Positions 8,909 through 19,187 of a DNA stretch of 64,000 nucleotides are shown here, in pieces. Origin of the DNA: an uncultured Rhizobiaceae group bacterium (GTDB lineage Bacteria > Pseudomonadota > Alphaproteobacteria > Rhizobiales > Rhizobiaceae); assembly GCA_947501445.1 (NCBI GenBank), contig CANMVS010000017.1, positions 1-64,000 on the forward strand, read 5' to 3'. The first letter of the stretch is position 1, and each line of letters begins with the position of its first letter. A program made the translations under genes and the position numbers. The notes below the pieces were generated by a model. That model was not told where the DNA came from and searched no databases. It saw only the letters and a list, made by a program, of their open reading frames with translations.

Positions 8909-11491
8909 TCAGGCAACATTTTCCGCCGCGACCATTTCTTCCCCGTCACTGAAATAGGCGTTTATTATTGTCTGCAGGTTCTGCCGAGGAATGGGCGGGC
9001 TGAACAAAAAGCCCTGCAGCTCGCTGCATTTTTCGGTTCTGAGCACTTCCAGTTGGTCAACGGTCTCAACACCTTCAGCGGTAATATCCATGCCCAGGCA
9101 GGACCCAAGGCCGATGATCGCACGCACCACCGCGCGCGAACCAACACTGTCCTGAATATCGCGCACAAAACTCCTGTCGATCTTGATGCGGCTGAACGGG
9201 AATTTGGTCAGATAGGCCATGCTGGAATAGCCGGTTCCAAAATCATCAAGCGCAATGCGGGTATCCAGCTGATGCAACTGCTGCAGGATTTCAATATTGT
9301 CCTCGGTGTCATTGAGCAAAACACTTTCGGTAATTTCGATTTCCAACCGGCTTGCGCATAGGCCGCTTTGTCGCAAGGCGCGTTCGACGCCACTGACCAA
9401 CCTGCCGCCACTGAATTGAACCGCCGACACATTGACGGCAACAATCAGCGGCTCTGGCCATTTGACCGCTTCGCGGCAGGCCTCGATCATCACCCATTCA
9501 CCCAGTTCTTCGATCAGGCCTATTTCCTCGGCCAATGGTATGAAATCGGCAGGAGACACCATGCCACGGGTGGGGTGGGACCAGCGAATAAGCGCCTCGA
9601 AGCCGCGTAATTGACCTGTTTTGACGCCAATAATCGGTTGATAACAAAGGACGAATTCATTCTCGATAACCGCACGCCGCAGATCCATTTCCAGCGATCG
9701 GCGCTCACTCTCCACCCGGTCCATTTCAGGCTCAAAGAAGCGATAGGCATTGCCCGCGTCCTTTTTCGCCCGATAAAGCGCAAGATCGGCAAATTTCAAT
9801 ATCTGTTGCAGTTCCTGCGCGTCGGCGGGGGCAAATGCAATGCCCACACTGGTGCCAATCCTGACTTCGCGGTTGTTGATCCAATGCGGTTGATTGAGGG
9901 CTGCAATGATCTGGTCAGCGTGCAGGGCAACGTCGTCCCGATTGGAACATCCCTGCATGATGAAGGCAAATTCATCGCCGCCCAGACGGGCCACGGTGTC
10001 GGATGCGCGCTTCAGGTCACGCAATCGCGTGGCGACCCCCTTGAGCAGGTCATCGCCGGCATCATGGCCCAGTGTGTCGTTGATCAGCTTGAAACCATCC
10101 AGATCGATACTGATCACCGCAAAAGGACTGTCCGCGTGCTGCTGACTTTCCACCGCCCGCTCCAGCGCTCTGGTAAAAACGGTTCGGTTTGACAGACCGG
10201 TGAGCGGATCATGGTGCGCCAGATAGGAGATCTGGGCTTCTGCCCGGGTGCGTTCAGTCACATCCACAATGGTTGCCAGGATTGCCGGCTTGCCCTCAAC
10301 CGTGATTTCCCGTTCAAAAACGACGACATCAAGCACATTGCCGGTGGCCGTTTGATGCCGCCAACTGGTCCCGCTGTCTCGGCCGTTGGGGTGCGCCATG
10401 ATGCGGGCATCCTGCTTTGCCAGACGGAAATCCGAAAGCTTGAGCTTGAGGAATTCCTTGCGCTCATAGCCATAAAGGCGCAAAGCGGCATCATTGACCC
10501 GCAGCGCCTGTCGGTCATGGCAGGCCCGCACTACCATGGGCACCGGATTATCATCAAACATCGAGCGGAACAGTGTTTCGCGCGCCTTCAGTGCGCCCAC
10601 ATCCGTCAGCGTCACGGTCAGCAGTTCTCCCGCCATGGAGATGCCTGCCTGCAGTGATGCCGCTTGGCCATCGACACAATATTCAAAGGTAAAGCTGCGT
10701 CGGTCTTCACTTTTGACCGCTTCGCGCAGTGTCTCCACACCGCGGTGCACACCGGCATTTTCCAGCGCCATGGACAATCGCATGGAGCGCAGGTTTTCAG
10801 CGGTTGATCCAAGCAGCCGCGCTGCACCTTCATTGATGCTGAGGATCAGAAAATCCTGCGGCTCATCGCCATCCTGCTCCAGCGCTGTGAGCGCCATGAT
10901 CCCTTCCTGGATGGAATTGATCAGCAAATTTGCCAGATCCGTCTGTTGTGCCCGGGAGCGGGCAAATATCAGGAAAAACTCACCGCTCCACCGTGATGCC
11001 AGTGGCAGCGCCACAAGCTCGACGGTCGAGATCATGCCATCAAGTGTTGACTGGCACAGACGCAGGCACGGACCGGACAGAACCCGCGCGCCATCCAGAA
11101 CCATGCCAATCGACAATTGAAAGCTGTGCGGCAGGTCGTGCAGCGATACGGAATTGCATTTCGACTGAACAATATCTTCGAACCGTGATCCGGCACGCAC
11201 GATTGTGTAATCCGCACCATTCATGCAGCGCACAATCCCAACCTCATCGGCAAATTTGCCCAGGCCCCCAAGCACAAGATCTTCATACAGGGGCAGGGCG
11301 TCCAGCTTTTTTGCCGCGCGCCACTTGCGCAGCAAAATGCGCACGTCATCAAATTCCGTCAATTCACGGGTTTCACACAGATTGCTGACCGCCTCATAAC
11401 TGCTTGCCGCCTTTGATGCCGGCATGACGGCGAGGTCGCTGGATGTGTGCTGCGCTGCTGTATCTTTGGGAGAAGAAATTGGGGAAGGCAT
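8909..11491 (-). CDS. PAS-GGDEF-EAL cyclic-di-GMP turnover protein
   Basis: An 860-residue, apparently cytoplasmic signalling protein with no membrane helix visible. The first 300 residues probably hold degenerate PAS-like sensory modules, and a clearer PAS domain runs from about 305 to 420 (LFRSMFDDNPVPMVVRACHD). The diguanylate cyclase domain has an intact GGDEF motif near residue 505 and an inhibitory I-site RASD exactly five residues before it. The EAL domain (about 600-845) keeps EALIRW, the NVS motif, EITESVL, DDFGTGYSS, KIDRSFV and AEGVET, so phosphodiesterase activity is plausible. Dual activity or one controlling the other are both possible. It is a single gene, convergent with the flavoprotein gene. 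The start at 11491 has no strong competing site. Confidence 0.92.
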   Translation of the reverse strand: MPSPISSPKDTAAQHTSSDLAVMPASKAASSYEAVSNLCETRELTEFDDVRILLRKWRAAKKLDALPLYEDLVLGGLGKFADEVGIVRCMNGADYTIVRAGSRFEDIVQSKCNSVSLHDLPHSFQLSIGMVLDGARVLSGPCLRLCQSTLDGMISTVELVALPLASRWSGEFFLIFARSRAQQTDLANLLINSIQEGIMALTALEQDGDEPQDFLILSINEGAARLLGSTAENLRSMRLSMALENAGVHRGVETLREAVKSEDRRSFTFEYCVDGQAASLQAGISMAGELLTVTLTDVGALKARETLFRSMFDDNPVPMVVRACHDRQALRVNDAALRLYGYERKEFLKLKLSDFRLAKQDARIMAHPNGRDSGTSWRHQTATGNVLDVVVFEREITVEGKPAILATIVDVTERTRAEAQISYLAHHDPLTGLSNRTVFTRALERAVESQQHADSPFAVISIDLDGFKLINDTLGHDAGDDLLKGVATRLRDLKRASDTVARLGGDEFAFIMQGCSNRDDVALHADQIIAALNQPHWINNREVRIGTSVGIAFAPADAQELQQILKFADLALYRAKKDAGNAYRFFEPEMDRVESERRSLEMDLRRAVIENEFVLCYQPIIGVKTGQLRGFEALIRWSHPTRGMVSPADFIPLAEEIGLIEELGEWVMIEACREAVKWPEPLIVAVNVSAVQFSGGRLVSGVERALRQSGLCASRLEIEITESVLLNDTEDNIEILQQLHQLDTRIALDDFGTGYSSMAYLTKFPFSRIKIDRSFVRDIQDSVGSRAVVRAIIGLGSCLGMDITAEGVETVDQLEVLRTEKCSELQGFLFSPPIPRQNLQTIINAYFSDGEEMVAAENVA

Positions 11492-11678
11492 GATGATATC
11501 CTGAACGCCACGTAATGTTCGCTAAAACAGTGAAAACGGCAGCCAGACATCGGCTTCGATAGGACAAATCATTTGTTCAGGCCCGTTTGTAAACACAACC
11601 TGTTATTTCAATCTTAACACGGCCTCGGCGTGTTGGAATATTCGTTAAAAACTGACGCGCGTGTTTAACAGATCATAA

Positions 11679-11708
11679 ACAAACCGCCGCCAGGTGGCAG
11701 CGGTTTGT
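11679..11708 (-). terminator. Stem-loop, possible terminator of the aceA transcript
   Basis: Near-perfect inverted repeat: arms ACAAACCGC and GCGGTTTGT, extended by an inner GGC/GCC pair. On the minus strand it is followed only by TTTATG, so the U-tract is weak. It lies about 105 bp downstream of the small gene after aceA. The rest of the 11492-11813 gap holds no gene I can support. Confidence 0.45.
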
Positions 11709-11813
11709 CAGAATGGCCAGCCGGGAGGCTCAGAAACGACCGGCTCTTCGTTGGATAGCTCCTGTCATACGGCACGGCGCGTGTGCTGCATGACAGTTAA
11801 ACCCTGTTGGTAA

Positions 11814-12053
11814 TCAGGAAACGCCCTGGGTAACGATGACCGGAATGAGCAGGTCGCCCCAGTTGCCATGGCCGCCGTGGTGTCTTGCTGAACGCACGAG
11901 TTCGACGGAGACACCGGCATCAACAGCTTTCATCACCGACTGATTGAGCCGATGCAGGTCATTGGCGACCATGCGGATCGCTGCCTGTTGTTCGGCAGTC
12001 ATGGATGTGGACTGTTCCTCAGCCCGTTCTTTGACGCGTGTCTGCGGTGCCAT
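11814..12053 (-). CDS. Small conserved protein downstream of isocitrate lyase
   Basis: A 79-residue protein of unknown function. The N-terminal third is charged; the middle (AAIRMVANDLHRLNQSVMKA) looks helical; the end has RSARHHGGHGNWGDLLIPVI, rich in His and Gly. From memory, small proteins with a related W-G/A-D ending follow aceA in other rhizobial genomes, so co-function with the glyoxylate cycle is possible; this is not tested here. The start at 12053 is chosen because GGAG lies eight bases upstream; an in-frame ATG 11 codons earlier has no such site. It follows aceA by about 90 bp on the same strand. Confidence 0.65.
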   Translation of the reverse strand: MAPQTRVKERAEEQSTSMTAEQQAAIRMVANDLHRLNQSVMKAVDAGVSVELVRSARHHGGHGNWGDLLIPVIVTQGVS

Positions 12054-12142
12054 TTTCAAGTCTCCTTTTGTGGCGTTTGCAGTCAACAGCTTTTGCTGTT
12101 GTCGGGGTCGTCGGAGCGGATTATTGGCCGCCCCGATGTCGT

Positions 12143-13432
12143 CTATTCGGCAGCAGGTCTGAATTGCGCTGCCTCAGTTGAACCACCCATGGCGGTCGTC
12201 GATGATTTTCCACCTGTGATGGCCATGGAAACAGCGTCGAAATAGCCGGTTCCAACTTCGCGCTGGTGCTTGGTTGCCGTGTAACCGTTGGTTTCACTGG
12301 CAAATTCAGCTTCCTGCAGCTCCGAGTAAGCTGCCATCTGGCGATCCTTGTAGCCGCGTGCCAATTCGAACATGCCATGGTTCAGCTGGTGGAAACCCGC
12401 CAGTGTGATGAACTGGAATTTATACCCCATGGCACCCAGTTCGCGCTGGAATTTGGCGATGGTTGCATCATCAAGGTTCTGTTTCCAGTTAAACGATGGT
12501 GAGCAGTTATAGGCCAGCAGCTGGTCCGGGTGTTCCTTGCGCACGGCCTCGGCAAAACGCCGTGCCTGATCAAGATCGGGTTTGGATGTCTCACACCAGA
12601 TGAGGTCCGTATGGGGCGCATAGGCGATGGCCCGGGCAATGCAGGGCTCAAGGCCGTTCTTGACCTGATAGAAACCCTCTGCGGTGCGGCCTGCATCATA
12701 GTCAACATATGGCTGATCACGCTCGTCAACATCAGACGTCAGCAGTTTTGCTGCTTCCGCGTCGGTGCGGGCGATAACCAGGGTTGGTGTTCCCATGACA
12801 TCGGCAGCAAGCCGCGCCGCATTCAGGTTGCGGATATGGGCTGCGGTTGGAATGAGAACCTTGCCGCCCAGATGGCCACATTTTTTCTCAGAGGCAAGCT
12901 GGTCCTCATAGTGAACCCCGGCCGCACCGGCTTCAATATAGGCCTTCATCAGTTCAAAGGAATTGAGCGGGCCACCAAAGCCGGCTTCCGCGTCGGCAAT
13001 GATCGGTGCAAACCAGGTATCAACGGAAAGCGGTCCGCCTTCTGAGGTTTCAATCTGGTCGGCGCGCTGCAGCGTGCGGTTGATGCGCTTGGCAAGTTCC
13101 GGTCCTGCATTCGCAGGATAAAGAGACTGGTCCGGATACATGGCTGATGCGGTATTGGCATCTGCTGCAACCTGCCAGCCGGACAGGTAAATGGCCTTCA
13201 ATCCGGCACGAACCATCTGCATGGCCTGGTTGCCGGACAGTGCACCCAAAGCGTTGACATAATCGTCATTGTGGATCAGTTGCCACAGACGGTTGGCACC
13301 CATTTCGGCCAGCGAATGCTTGATCTGCACGGAGCCACGCAACCGCTGCACATCGGCGACTGAATAGGGGCGCTCGATGCCGTCAAAACGGCCTTCGGGT
13401 GCGCTTGGTACAAGGTTGTAAAAATCAGTCAT
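12143..13432 (-). CDS. aceA: Isocitrate lyase
   Basis: A 429-residue isocitrate lyase, the glyoxylate-cycle enzyme that splits isocitrate into glyoxylate and succinate, allowing growth on acetate, fatty acids or PHB-derived acetyl-CoA. The catalytic loop [11 protein letters not shown] is intact, and ADAEAGFGG and NCSPSFNW are family signatures. Length is normal for the short bacterial form. The start at MTDFYN follows GGAG by six bases; an upstream in-frame ATG (MEIG) lies on top of that ribosome-binding site. It is divergent from an ScfR/RamB-type regulator, and the 236 bp between them hold repeated TTTGTAAA-like motifs. No malate synthase gene is in the window. Confidence 0.97.
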   Translation of the reverse strand: MTDFYNLVPSAPEGRFDGIERPYSVADVQRLRGSVQIKHSLAEMGANRLWQLIHNDDYVNALGALSGNQAMQMVRAGLKAIYLSGWQVAADANTASAMYPDQSLYPANAGPELAKRINRTLQRADQIETSEGGPLSVDTWFAPIIADAEAGFGGPLNSFELMKAYIEAGAAGVHYEDQLASEKKCGHLGGKVLIPTAAHIRNLNAARLAADVMGTPTLVIARTDAEAAKLLTSDVDERDQPYVDYDAGRTAEGFYQVKNGLEPCIARAIAYAPHTDLIWCETSKPDLDQARRFAEAVRKEHPDQLLAYNCSPSFNWKQNLDDATIAKFQRELGAMGYKFQFITLAGFHQLNHGMFELARGYKDRQMAAYSELQEAEFASETNGYTATKHQREVGTGYFDAVSMAITGGKSSTTAMGGSTEAAQFRPAAE

Positions 13433-13516
13433 GCCGATCTCCAATCATTTTATTTTGCAGCATCCTGGTTTCGGTATCTGCATTTTTCGTTGAATGTTAT
13501 GTGACTGTTTTTACAA

Positions 13517-13525
13517 TGCACTGCA
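13517..13525. promoter_or_regulatory. TGC-N3-GCA site upstream of aceA
   Basis: The sequence TGCACTGCA is a palindrome of the TGC-N3-GCA type. The PHB regulator PhaR of Paracoccus is known to bind CTGC-N3-GCAG-like sequences. Comparable palindromes occur upstream of the acetoacetyl-CoA synthetase gene (17161-17175) and the phasin gene (28965-28992). A single short site could be chance. Confidence 0.35.
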
Positions 13526-13597
13526 CAAACTGAAAAGAAAATTATGCAAAAACAGCACGATAAAAGGGTCACGCTGTCTTGTTTTTGACAAAACCGG

Positions 13598-13622
13598 TTT
13601 GTAAATTTGTAAAAATTGTAAT
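13598..13622. promoter_or_regulatory. Tandem TTTGTAAA motifs between aceA and scfR-like gene
   Basis: Two adjacent TTTGTAAA octamers (13598-13605 and 13606-13613) are followed by ATTGTAAT (13615-13622), and a further TTGTAAAA lies at 13653-13660, eight bases before the regulator's start. RamB, the actinobacterial relative of the neighbouring regulator, binds TTTGCAAA-rich sites near acetate genes. I infer that these are its operator sites for controlling aceA and itself. Confidence 0.5.
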
Positions 13623-13668
13623 AGGCTGATGGCAGTTAATTTTTGTCAAGAGTTGTAAAACAGGCGAT

Positions 13669-15090
13669 ATGGCTGAACAGAAGATATTTGCGGGTCCACG
13701 GCTGCGGCGCATACGCAACCAGTTTGAACTGACCCAGACCGCCATGGCAGAGGCACTGAGTATTTCGCCTTCCTACCTTAATCTTATCGAGCGTAATCAG
13801 CGGCCGCTGACGGTGCAATTGCTGTTGCGTCTTTCATCCGTCTACAAGATTGATCTGGATGAGTTGCAGGGTGAAAATACCGGCACAACCCGAGCGCTGA
13901 AGGAAGTCTTTTCAGACCCGCTTCTTGTCGATGCATTGCCCGGTGAACAGGAATTGCTGGAGGTCGCCGATGCGGCGCCAAATGCAGCCACAGGTGTTGT
14001 CAAACTGTACCGTGCCTACAAGGAAGCGCAGTCGCGTCTCTCCGACCTGTCTGACCTGCTGGCAAGCGAGGGCCGATTAACGTCCGTTTCAAGCGCGCGG
14101 CTTCCGGTTGATGAAGTGCATGAGGCCTTTGAAAATCGGCCGAACCACTTTGCCGTTATCGAAGAAGCTGCAGAGAATTTTCATGGATCATTAAAACCCG
14201 GTGACGATCTGCCGGGTGCATTGCGTGACTGGCTTGTGCGTGAACATGGTATTGTGGTGCGGCTGTTGCCGGTCCACACGATGCCCAATTGGCGCAGGCG
14301 TTTCGACCGCCATTCGATGCGGCTGTTCCTGTCCGAGCGCCTGTCGCCCTTTGATCAATTGCGTGAAATCGCTGTTGAGGTGTGTCAGCTCGCATTTGGC
14401 GATCTGATTGCGCAGGAACTGTCGCAGCTTAATTTGTCCTCGGATGAAGCCCGCAGGCTTGGTCGTTTTGAGGTGGCGCGTTATGCCGCCCACGCGCTGA
14501 TGATGCCCTATGGTGCATTTCAGGCGGCAGCGGTGCGATTGAAATATGACATTGATGTATTGCGCTCACGCTTTCATGTGTCCTTTGAACAGGTCGTCAA
14601 CCGGCTGACCATGCTGCAACGACAGGGCGCCGCCGGTGTGCCGTTTTTCATGCTTGAAGTGGATAATGCCGGGAACCGGTTTCGACGCGCCGGCGCAAGG
14701 GGCTATCCACATTCTCGTTTTGGTGGTGGCTGTCCAAAGTTGAATATTCATGCAGCCTTTTCACAGCCCGGCCAGATTTTTGTTGAATCGGTGGAAATGC
14801 CTGATGGCGCGGAATTCCTGGTGATCGCCCGCACGCTGGAAGGCCCGCAGATCGCCTTTAACGAACGGGTCCGGCGAACCGCGATCATGATGGCCTGTGA
14901 CATCGGGTTTTGCGATGAGATCATTTATGGTGATGCGGTAAAGGGAAAAGAGCTCAAGCCAACGCAGGTCGGGCCCGCCTGCCGGCTTTGCGAGCGTCAG
15001 GGCTGTCTGTCACGGGCCGAGCCGCCGCTCACAAGACCCTCGGGACTTGATGAAATGATGACCGGACTGAGCGCCTTTGATTTTCAGTAG
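13669..15090 (+). CDS. ScfR/RamB-type regulator (XRE helix-turn-helix plus short-chain acyl-CoA sensing domain)
   Basis: A 473-residue regulator. The XRE-type helix-turn-helix is at residues 8-65 (LTQTAMAEALSISPSYLNLI). An ImmA/IrrE-like middle region has no HExxH metalloprotease motif (the place reads LREIAVEVCQLAF), as in other members of this group. The C-terminal domain has a cysteine cluster PACRLCERQGCLSR. The family includes RamB, a regulator of the glyoxylate cycle in Corynebacterium, and alphaproteobacterial ScfR proteins that control acyl-CoA metabolism. Divergence from aceA fits that role and suggests that it represses or activates aceA. A thiol- or acyl-CoA-responsive cysteine centre is an inference. 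Confidence 0.88.
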   Translation: MAEQKIFAGPRLRRIRNQFELTQTAMAEALSISPSYLNLIERNQRPLTVQLLLRLSSVYKIDLDELQGENTGTTRALKEVFSDPLLVDALPGEQELLEVADAAPNAATGVVKLYRAYKEAQSRLSDLSDLLASEGRLTSVSSARLPVDEVHEAFENRPNHFAVIEEAAENFHGSLKPGDDLPGALRDWLVREHGIVVRLLPVHTMPNWRRRFDRHSMRLFLSERLSPFDQLREIAVEVCQLAFGDLIAQELSQLNLSSDEARRLGRFEVARYAAHALMMPYGAFQAAAVRLKYDIDVLRSRFHVSFEQVVNRLTMLQRQGAAGVPFFMLEVDNAGNRFRRAGARGYPHSRFGGGCPKLNIHAAFSQPGQIFVESVEMPDGAEFLVIARTLEGPQIAFNERVRRTAIMMACDIGFCDEIIYGDAVKGKELKPTQVGPACRLCERQGCLSRAEPPLTRPSGLDEMMTGLSAFDFQ

Positions 15091-15133
15091 CAGCATCCTG
15101 CGACAGGAAAATGCGCATTACCGTTTGGCCATT

Positions 15134-16999
15134 TCAATTTGCCAGAATGGGTGAAATGACCGGCGTTGGCCAGGAGCCACCGACGAAGAACTGAATGCTG
15201 TTTTGAGCCGGATTTTCCTTGGCGGTGTCTTCATCGGCAAAACCCTGATCAAGGACACCAACCAGCGCCAGGCCGCCGCGCTGATAGGGAATAATGCCCG
15301 ACAGGACCAGACGGGTGTTGGCGGCAAGAATTTCACCCTTGGTGATTTCGGCCAGTCCGTTGGAAAAAGTCGCCTCGAATTCAGCACTGTCAAAATCAAA
15401 TGAACCCGCAGAGATGCCACCAAGACCAAAAAAACGTTCCGTAAGCGCAAGTTCCAAAAATTGCGTCGTATCAAAATTTGGAACGGTGCCATCGGTTATT
15501 GAAAGTTCAAATTTACCGTCCAGATCACTCAGACCCGTAGCCCATGTTGGATAATGTGTCGCCAGCGCGATTGTCAGGCTTGCCGTTCCCTGCGGGAATG
15601 GGCCTTCAATATTCAATGCATTCAAGGCCTGTTCGAGATTGATATCGCGCGCCGAAAACTGAATTTCCCCGCCACCTTCGACACCACTTTCTGCCAGTAC
15701 GATGCGCCCCAGCAATGAGCCATCGTATGCTGTGGCATCGCCAATGTCGAACATTGCACGCCCTTCGTCGACACGCGCGGCGGCGGCGACATCTGTCAGT
15801 TCCAGGGGGCCAAGTGTGGCTGATTGGGCGGATAGGCGCATGTCCAGTTTCAATTGGTTCAGAAAAGATGTGTCTATGGTTTTGGCAATGTCTTCACCGG
15901 TTCTGGGCAGCGGCGTGAAGGCGCGCAGGAAAGATGCAATATCCAGGGAATTGAAGGCCAAAGTACCCGATACGCTTGGCCGGCCATCTTCGGTCTGTTT
16001 GAAATCCAGTACACCGATGCCACGGTTGCCCTCCAATTCCAGGATCAGCTTATCCAGCATTGCGCGACCGTTTTGCAGTTGAAGATGCGCATCCAGAGAC
16101 AAGGCGCCGATGGCTTCGCCCGGTTTTATGCTGGTGCCCGACCACTCCAGTGCCTGCCTCATGGACGGGCTTTCCATAGTGAGTGTGCCGGCGACAAGTG
16201 GATCATCGGAAAGACTGGCCTCACCATCGAAGCTGATGTGGATGGGAGCCGATATCAGTTCCATCTTCATGCGGGCAGGTTTTCTTGCCAAAATCAACAG
16301 TGGCTCGCTGGAATCGAGTGAAAGAGAAGCTGCCTCGCCGCGATAGATGCCCTTGATATCAGCGCTCATTCCCGCGTTCAGACGCGGCCAGTTGATCGTC
16401 CCGTTGATGGCGGTGATTTTCTCTTCGCTGTCATTGGCGTGGTCAATATGGGTGAATGTGCCGTTTTCAACGGTGACTTCACCCAGCCTGTATGCCGGTA
16501 CTGCTTGTGCTTTTGCCTGCCCCTCGGTGGCTGTATCTGCATTTTTTACTGTTGCACGCATGCCTTCTGCGATGCGCCCGGTATTGCTGTTCCAGCTCGT
16601 TTCGCCGGTTGAAAACTGTTCAACCGTAAATACCGGTCTGATGAGAACAAAATTGGAAAAGTCAAAATTTCCGGTCAGCACGGACAATATGCTGAAATCT
16701 GCCCGCATGGCATCGGCAAATACAATGGGTGTTGCATCTGGAAACTTGCGCGACGAAACGCTGATTCGGTTCAGCTCGATCTGCGGAACAGGCCAAAACC
16801 CGATTTCGGGTGTATCCAGCAATTGCACTTCATGCCCGGTCCATTGCGAAATTTCGCGTTCCAGCCGGTCGCGAACGGCATCGGTGGAAATTGCAAAGGG
16901 AAGCGCAACGCCACTGATGGCAACAACCAGACCGGCAACGACTGCCAGCGACAGTATCCAGCGAAACCACTGGCGTCGGGTTGACTTCGTCTTCACCAA
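15134..16999 (-). CDS. AsmA-family protein
   Basis: A 621-residue protein with one N-terminal membrane anchor (residues about 12-35, RWILSLAVVAGLVVAISGVA) and a large periplasmic part. The opening after the anchor (DAVRDRLEREISQWTGHEVQ then DTPEIGFWPVPQIELNRISV) is the AsmA N-terminal signature, and the C-terminal part is AsmA_2-like. AsmA relatives are thought to form lipid-transfer bridges between the inner and outer membranes. The initiation codon is TTG or the next codon GTG; no ATG is in frame nearby. It is convergent with the ScfR-like gene and divergent from aacS. A single gene. Confidence 0.85.
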   Translation of the reverse strand: MVKTKSTRRQWFRWILSLAVVAGLVVAISGVALPFAISTDAVRDRLEREISQWTGHEVQLLDTPEIGFWPVPQIELNRISVSSRKFPDATPIVFADAMRADFSILSVLTGNFDFSNFVLIRPVFTVEQFSTGETSWNSNTGRIAEGMRATVKNADTATEGQAKAQAVPAYRLGEVTVENGTFTHIDHANDSEEKITAINGTINWPRLNAGMSADIKGIYRGEAASLSLDSSEPLLILARKPARMKMELISAPIHISFDGEASLSDDPLVAGTLTMESPSMRQALEWSGTSIKPGEAIGALSLDAHLQLQNGRAMLDKLILELEGNRGIGVLDFKQTEDGRPSVSGTLAFNSLDIASFLRAFTPLPRTGEDIAKTIDTSFLNQLKLDMRLSAQSATLGPLELTDVAAAARVDEGRAMFDIGDATAYDGSLLGRIVLAESGVEGGGEIQFSARDINLEQALNALNIEGPFPQGTASLTIALATHYPTWATGLSDLDGKFELSITDGTVPNFDTTQFLELALTERFFGLGGISAGSFDFDSAEFEATFSNGLAEITKGEILAANTRLVLSGIIPYQRGGLALVGVLDQGFADEDTAKENPAQNSIQFFVGGSWPTPVISPILAN

Positions 17000-17160
17000 A
17001 ATTCATCCGCCTTTCAATTCGCAATGTGAAAATAACTGATGTGGTATCAGACAAGATTACGGCATTTTGTGTAACAGGGGTAAAGCCTTGCAGGCCCGAA
17101 TGCAATTCGCACGACCGGTTTTCAGTTGTGCAAACACAAAAACTGGGACGGTGCTTTATT

Positions 17161-17175
17161 TGTTGCGATGCAACA
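17161..17175. promoter_or_regulatory. TGTTGC-N3-GCAACA palindrome upstream of acetoacetyl-CoA synthetase
   Basis: TGTTGCGATGCAACA is a perfect palindrome with a three-base centre, 42 bp before the aacS start codon. It has the TGC-N3-GCA core associated with PhaR-type PHB regulators and resembles the inverted repeat before the phasin gene. A role in control of aacS is inference. Confidence 0.5.
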
Positions 17176-17217
17176 TGCTAAGGAGGCCGCGATTGCAAAC
17201 ATCCCGGGGAGGGTTCC

Positions 17218-19170
17218 ATGAACGACCAGAAACCACTTTGGACACCGTCTGAAGCGAATGTGAAATCCGCTGTCGTTACAGAATTTGCGCAATTTTGCGG
17301 TGAACGCTCCGGTCTTGATTTGGCAAATTACGATGATTTGCATGCCTGGTCGATCACTCAGCGCGCTGATTTCTGGTCTGCGATCTGGGATTTTTGCGGT
17401 GTTGAGGGCCACAAAGGCGAGACAATTCTGCAAAACGGCGATGCCATGCCCGGCGCAAGGTTCTTTCCGGATGCAACGCTCAATTTTGCCCAGAACCTGC
17501 TCGCACAGACCGGTCCTGAGGATGCCATTATATTTCGCGGTGAAGAGAAGGTGCGCACCCGCATGAGTTGGGATACACTTCACGCAGAAGTATCCCGCCT
17601 GCAACAGGCATTGTCGGCGCTTGGCGTCGGCGTTGGTGACCGGGTCGCTGCGATGATGCCCAATGTTCCTGAAACCATTGTGGCAATGCTGGCCACCGCC
17701 TCATTGGGAGCAATATGGTCCTCCTGTTCGCCGGATTTCGGCGACAAGGGCGTCCTCGACCGTTTTGGGCAGATCGAACCCAAGGTGTTTTTTGCCTGTG
17801 ATGGCTATTGGTACAATGGCAAGAAGCAGGATGTGACGCAAAAGCTCGAGATTGTCGAAGCGCAGTTGCAACCGCTTAAGACGGTCATCGTTCCCTATGC
17901 CGGTGATGCGGATGGGCTTGTGGGCCGTCTGGCCAATGCCGTTACGCTGGCCGAATTCACGGCGCCCTTTGATGCACGGGAAATCGCCTTTGAGCAACTT
18001 GCCTTTGAACACCCGCTTTATATTCTGTTCTCCTCCGGAACGACAGGGGTTCCAAAGTGTATTGTCCATTCCGCTGGTGGAACATTGTTACAGCACCTGA
18101 AAGAGCAGCAGCTCCATTGCAGTCTGCGTGTGGGAGAACGCCTGTTTTATTTTACCACATGCGGCTGGATGATGTGGAACTGGCTGGTCACGGGCCTCGC
18201 CAGCAAAGCGACGCTGTGCCTTTATGACGGCTCACCATTCTACCCCGACGGCAATGTACTTTTTGACTATGCCGCTGATGAAAAATTCGAGATTTTTGGC
18301 ACTTCTGCCAAGTTTATTGACGCGGTTCGCAAAGCCGGGCTGACGCCGGGCAAAACCCATGATTTGTCCTCGCTGCGTCTGATGACATCGACCGGTTCGC
18401 CGCTCTCGCCCGAGGGATTTTCATTCGTCTATGAGGGTATCAAAAACGATGTGCATCTGGCATCGATTTCCGGCGGCACGGATATTGTTTCATGCTTTGT
18501 GCTTGGGGTGCCGGTCAAACCTGTCTGGCGCGGTGAAATTCAGGGTGCCGGACTGGGAATGGCTGTTGATGTTTGGAACGATGATGGTAAGCCGGTGACA
18601 GGTGAAAAGGGTGAACTTGTCTGCACTGCGGCATTTCCCGCCATGCCTGTCATGTTCTGGAATGATCCGGGTGATGCGAAATACAAGGCAGCCTATTTCG
18701 AACGTTTTGACAATATCTGGTGCCATGGTGATTTTGCCGAGTGGACCGAACATGGCGGTTTGATAATCCATGGCCGCTCCGACGCAACACTGAACCCTGG
18801 CGGCGTGCGTATTGGCACCGCAGAGATCTATAATCAGGTCGAGCAGATGGACGAAGTGCTCGAGGCTCTGTGCATAGGGCAGGACTGGGAAGATGATGTG
18901 CGCGTTGTCCTGTTTGTCCGGCTGGCCGATGGCCAGTTGCTGGATGAGGATCTGACAAAACGGATCAGGACACGGATCAGAACAGGGGCGTCCCCGCGTC
19001 ACGTACCCGCAATCGTTGTTGCCGTTGCCGATATTCCCCGTACGAAGTCAGGCAAGATCACCGAGCTGGCTGTCCGCGACGTCGTGCATGGCAGGGAAGT
19101 GAAGAACCAGGAAGCACTTGCAAACCCGCAGGCGCTTGCGCTCTTCTCCAATCTGGACGTCCTGAAGTAG
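17218..19170 (+). CDS. aacS: Acetoacetyl-CoA synthetase (acetoacetate-CoA ligase)
   Basis: A 650-residue adenylate-forming enzyme that activates acetoacetate with ATP and CoA, feeding PHB and ketone-body carbon into acetyl-CoA. Motifs: the phosphate loop [18 protein letters not shown], the adenine-site region [11 protein letters not shown], the hinge region WCHGDFAEW and the C-terminal SGKITE with the catalytic lysine. Length and the N-terminal [20 protein letters not shown] are those of AacS rather than acetyl-CoA synthetase. The ATG follows GGGAGGG by five bases. Phasin, isocitrate lyase and ScfR genes in the same window support a PHB/acetyl-CoA context. Its 3' end is followed within 20 bp by a dispersed repeat. 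Confidence 0.95.
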   Translation: MNDQKPLWTPSEANVKSAVVTEFAQFCGERSGLDLANYDDLHAWSITQRADFWSAIWDFCGVEGHKGETILQNGDAMPGARFFPDATLNFAQNLLAQTGPEDAIIFRGEEKVRTRMSWDTLHAEVSRLQQALSALGVGVGDRVAAMMPNVPETIVAMLATASLGAIWSSCSPDFGDKGVLDRFGQIEPKVFFACDGYWYNGKKQDVTQKLEIVEAQLQPLKTVIVPYAGDADGLVGRLANAVTLAEFTAPFDAREIAFEQLAFEHPLYILFSSGTTGVPKCIVHSAGGTLLQHLKEQQLHCSLRVGERLFYFTTCGWMMWNWLVTGLASKATLCLYDGSPFYPDGNVLFDYAADEKFEIFGTSAKFIDAVRKAGLTPGKTHDLSSLRLMTSTGSPLSPEGFSFVYEGIKNDVHLASISGGTDIVSCFVLGVPVKPVWRGEIQGAGLGMAVDVWNDDGKPVTGEKGELVCTAAFPAMPVMFWNDPGDAKYKAAYFERFDNIWCHGDFAEWTEHGGLIIHGRSDATLNPGGVRIGTAEIYNQVEQMDEVLEALCIGQDWEDDVRVVLFVRLADGQLLDEDLTKRIRTRIRTGASPRHVPAIVVAVADIPRTKSGKITELAVRDVVHGREVKNQEALANPQALALFSNLDVLK

Positions 19171-19187
19171 AATGCGTGCACCTGGGG

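Noticed and set aside
8868-8913. TGCCTGA...TCAGGCA pair between convergent genes as a terminator
   Set aside because: The arms are only seven bases long, the loop is too large, and there is no T-tract.
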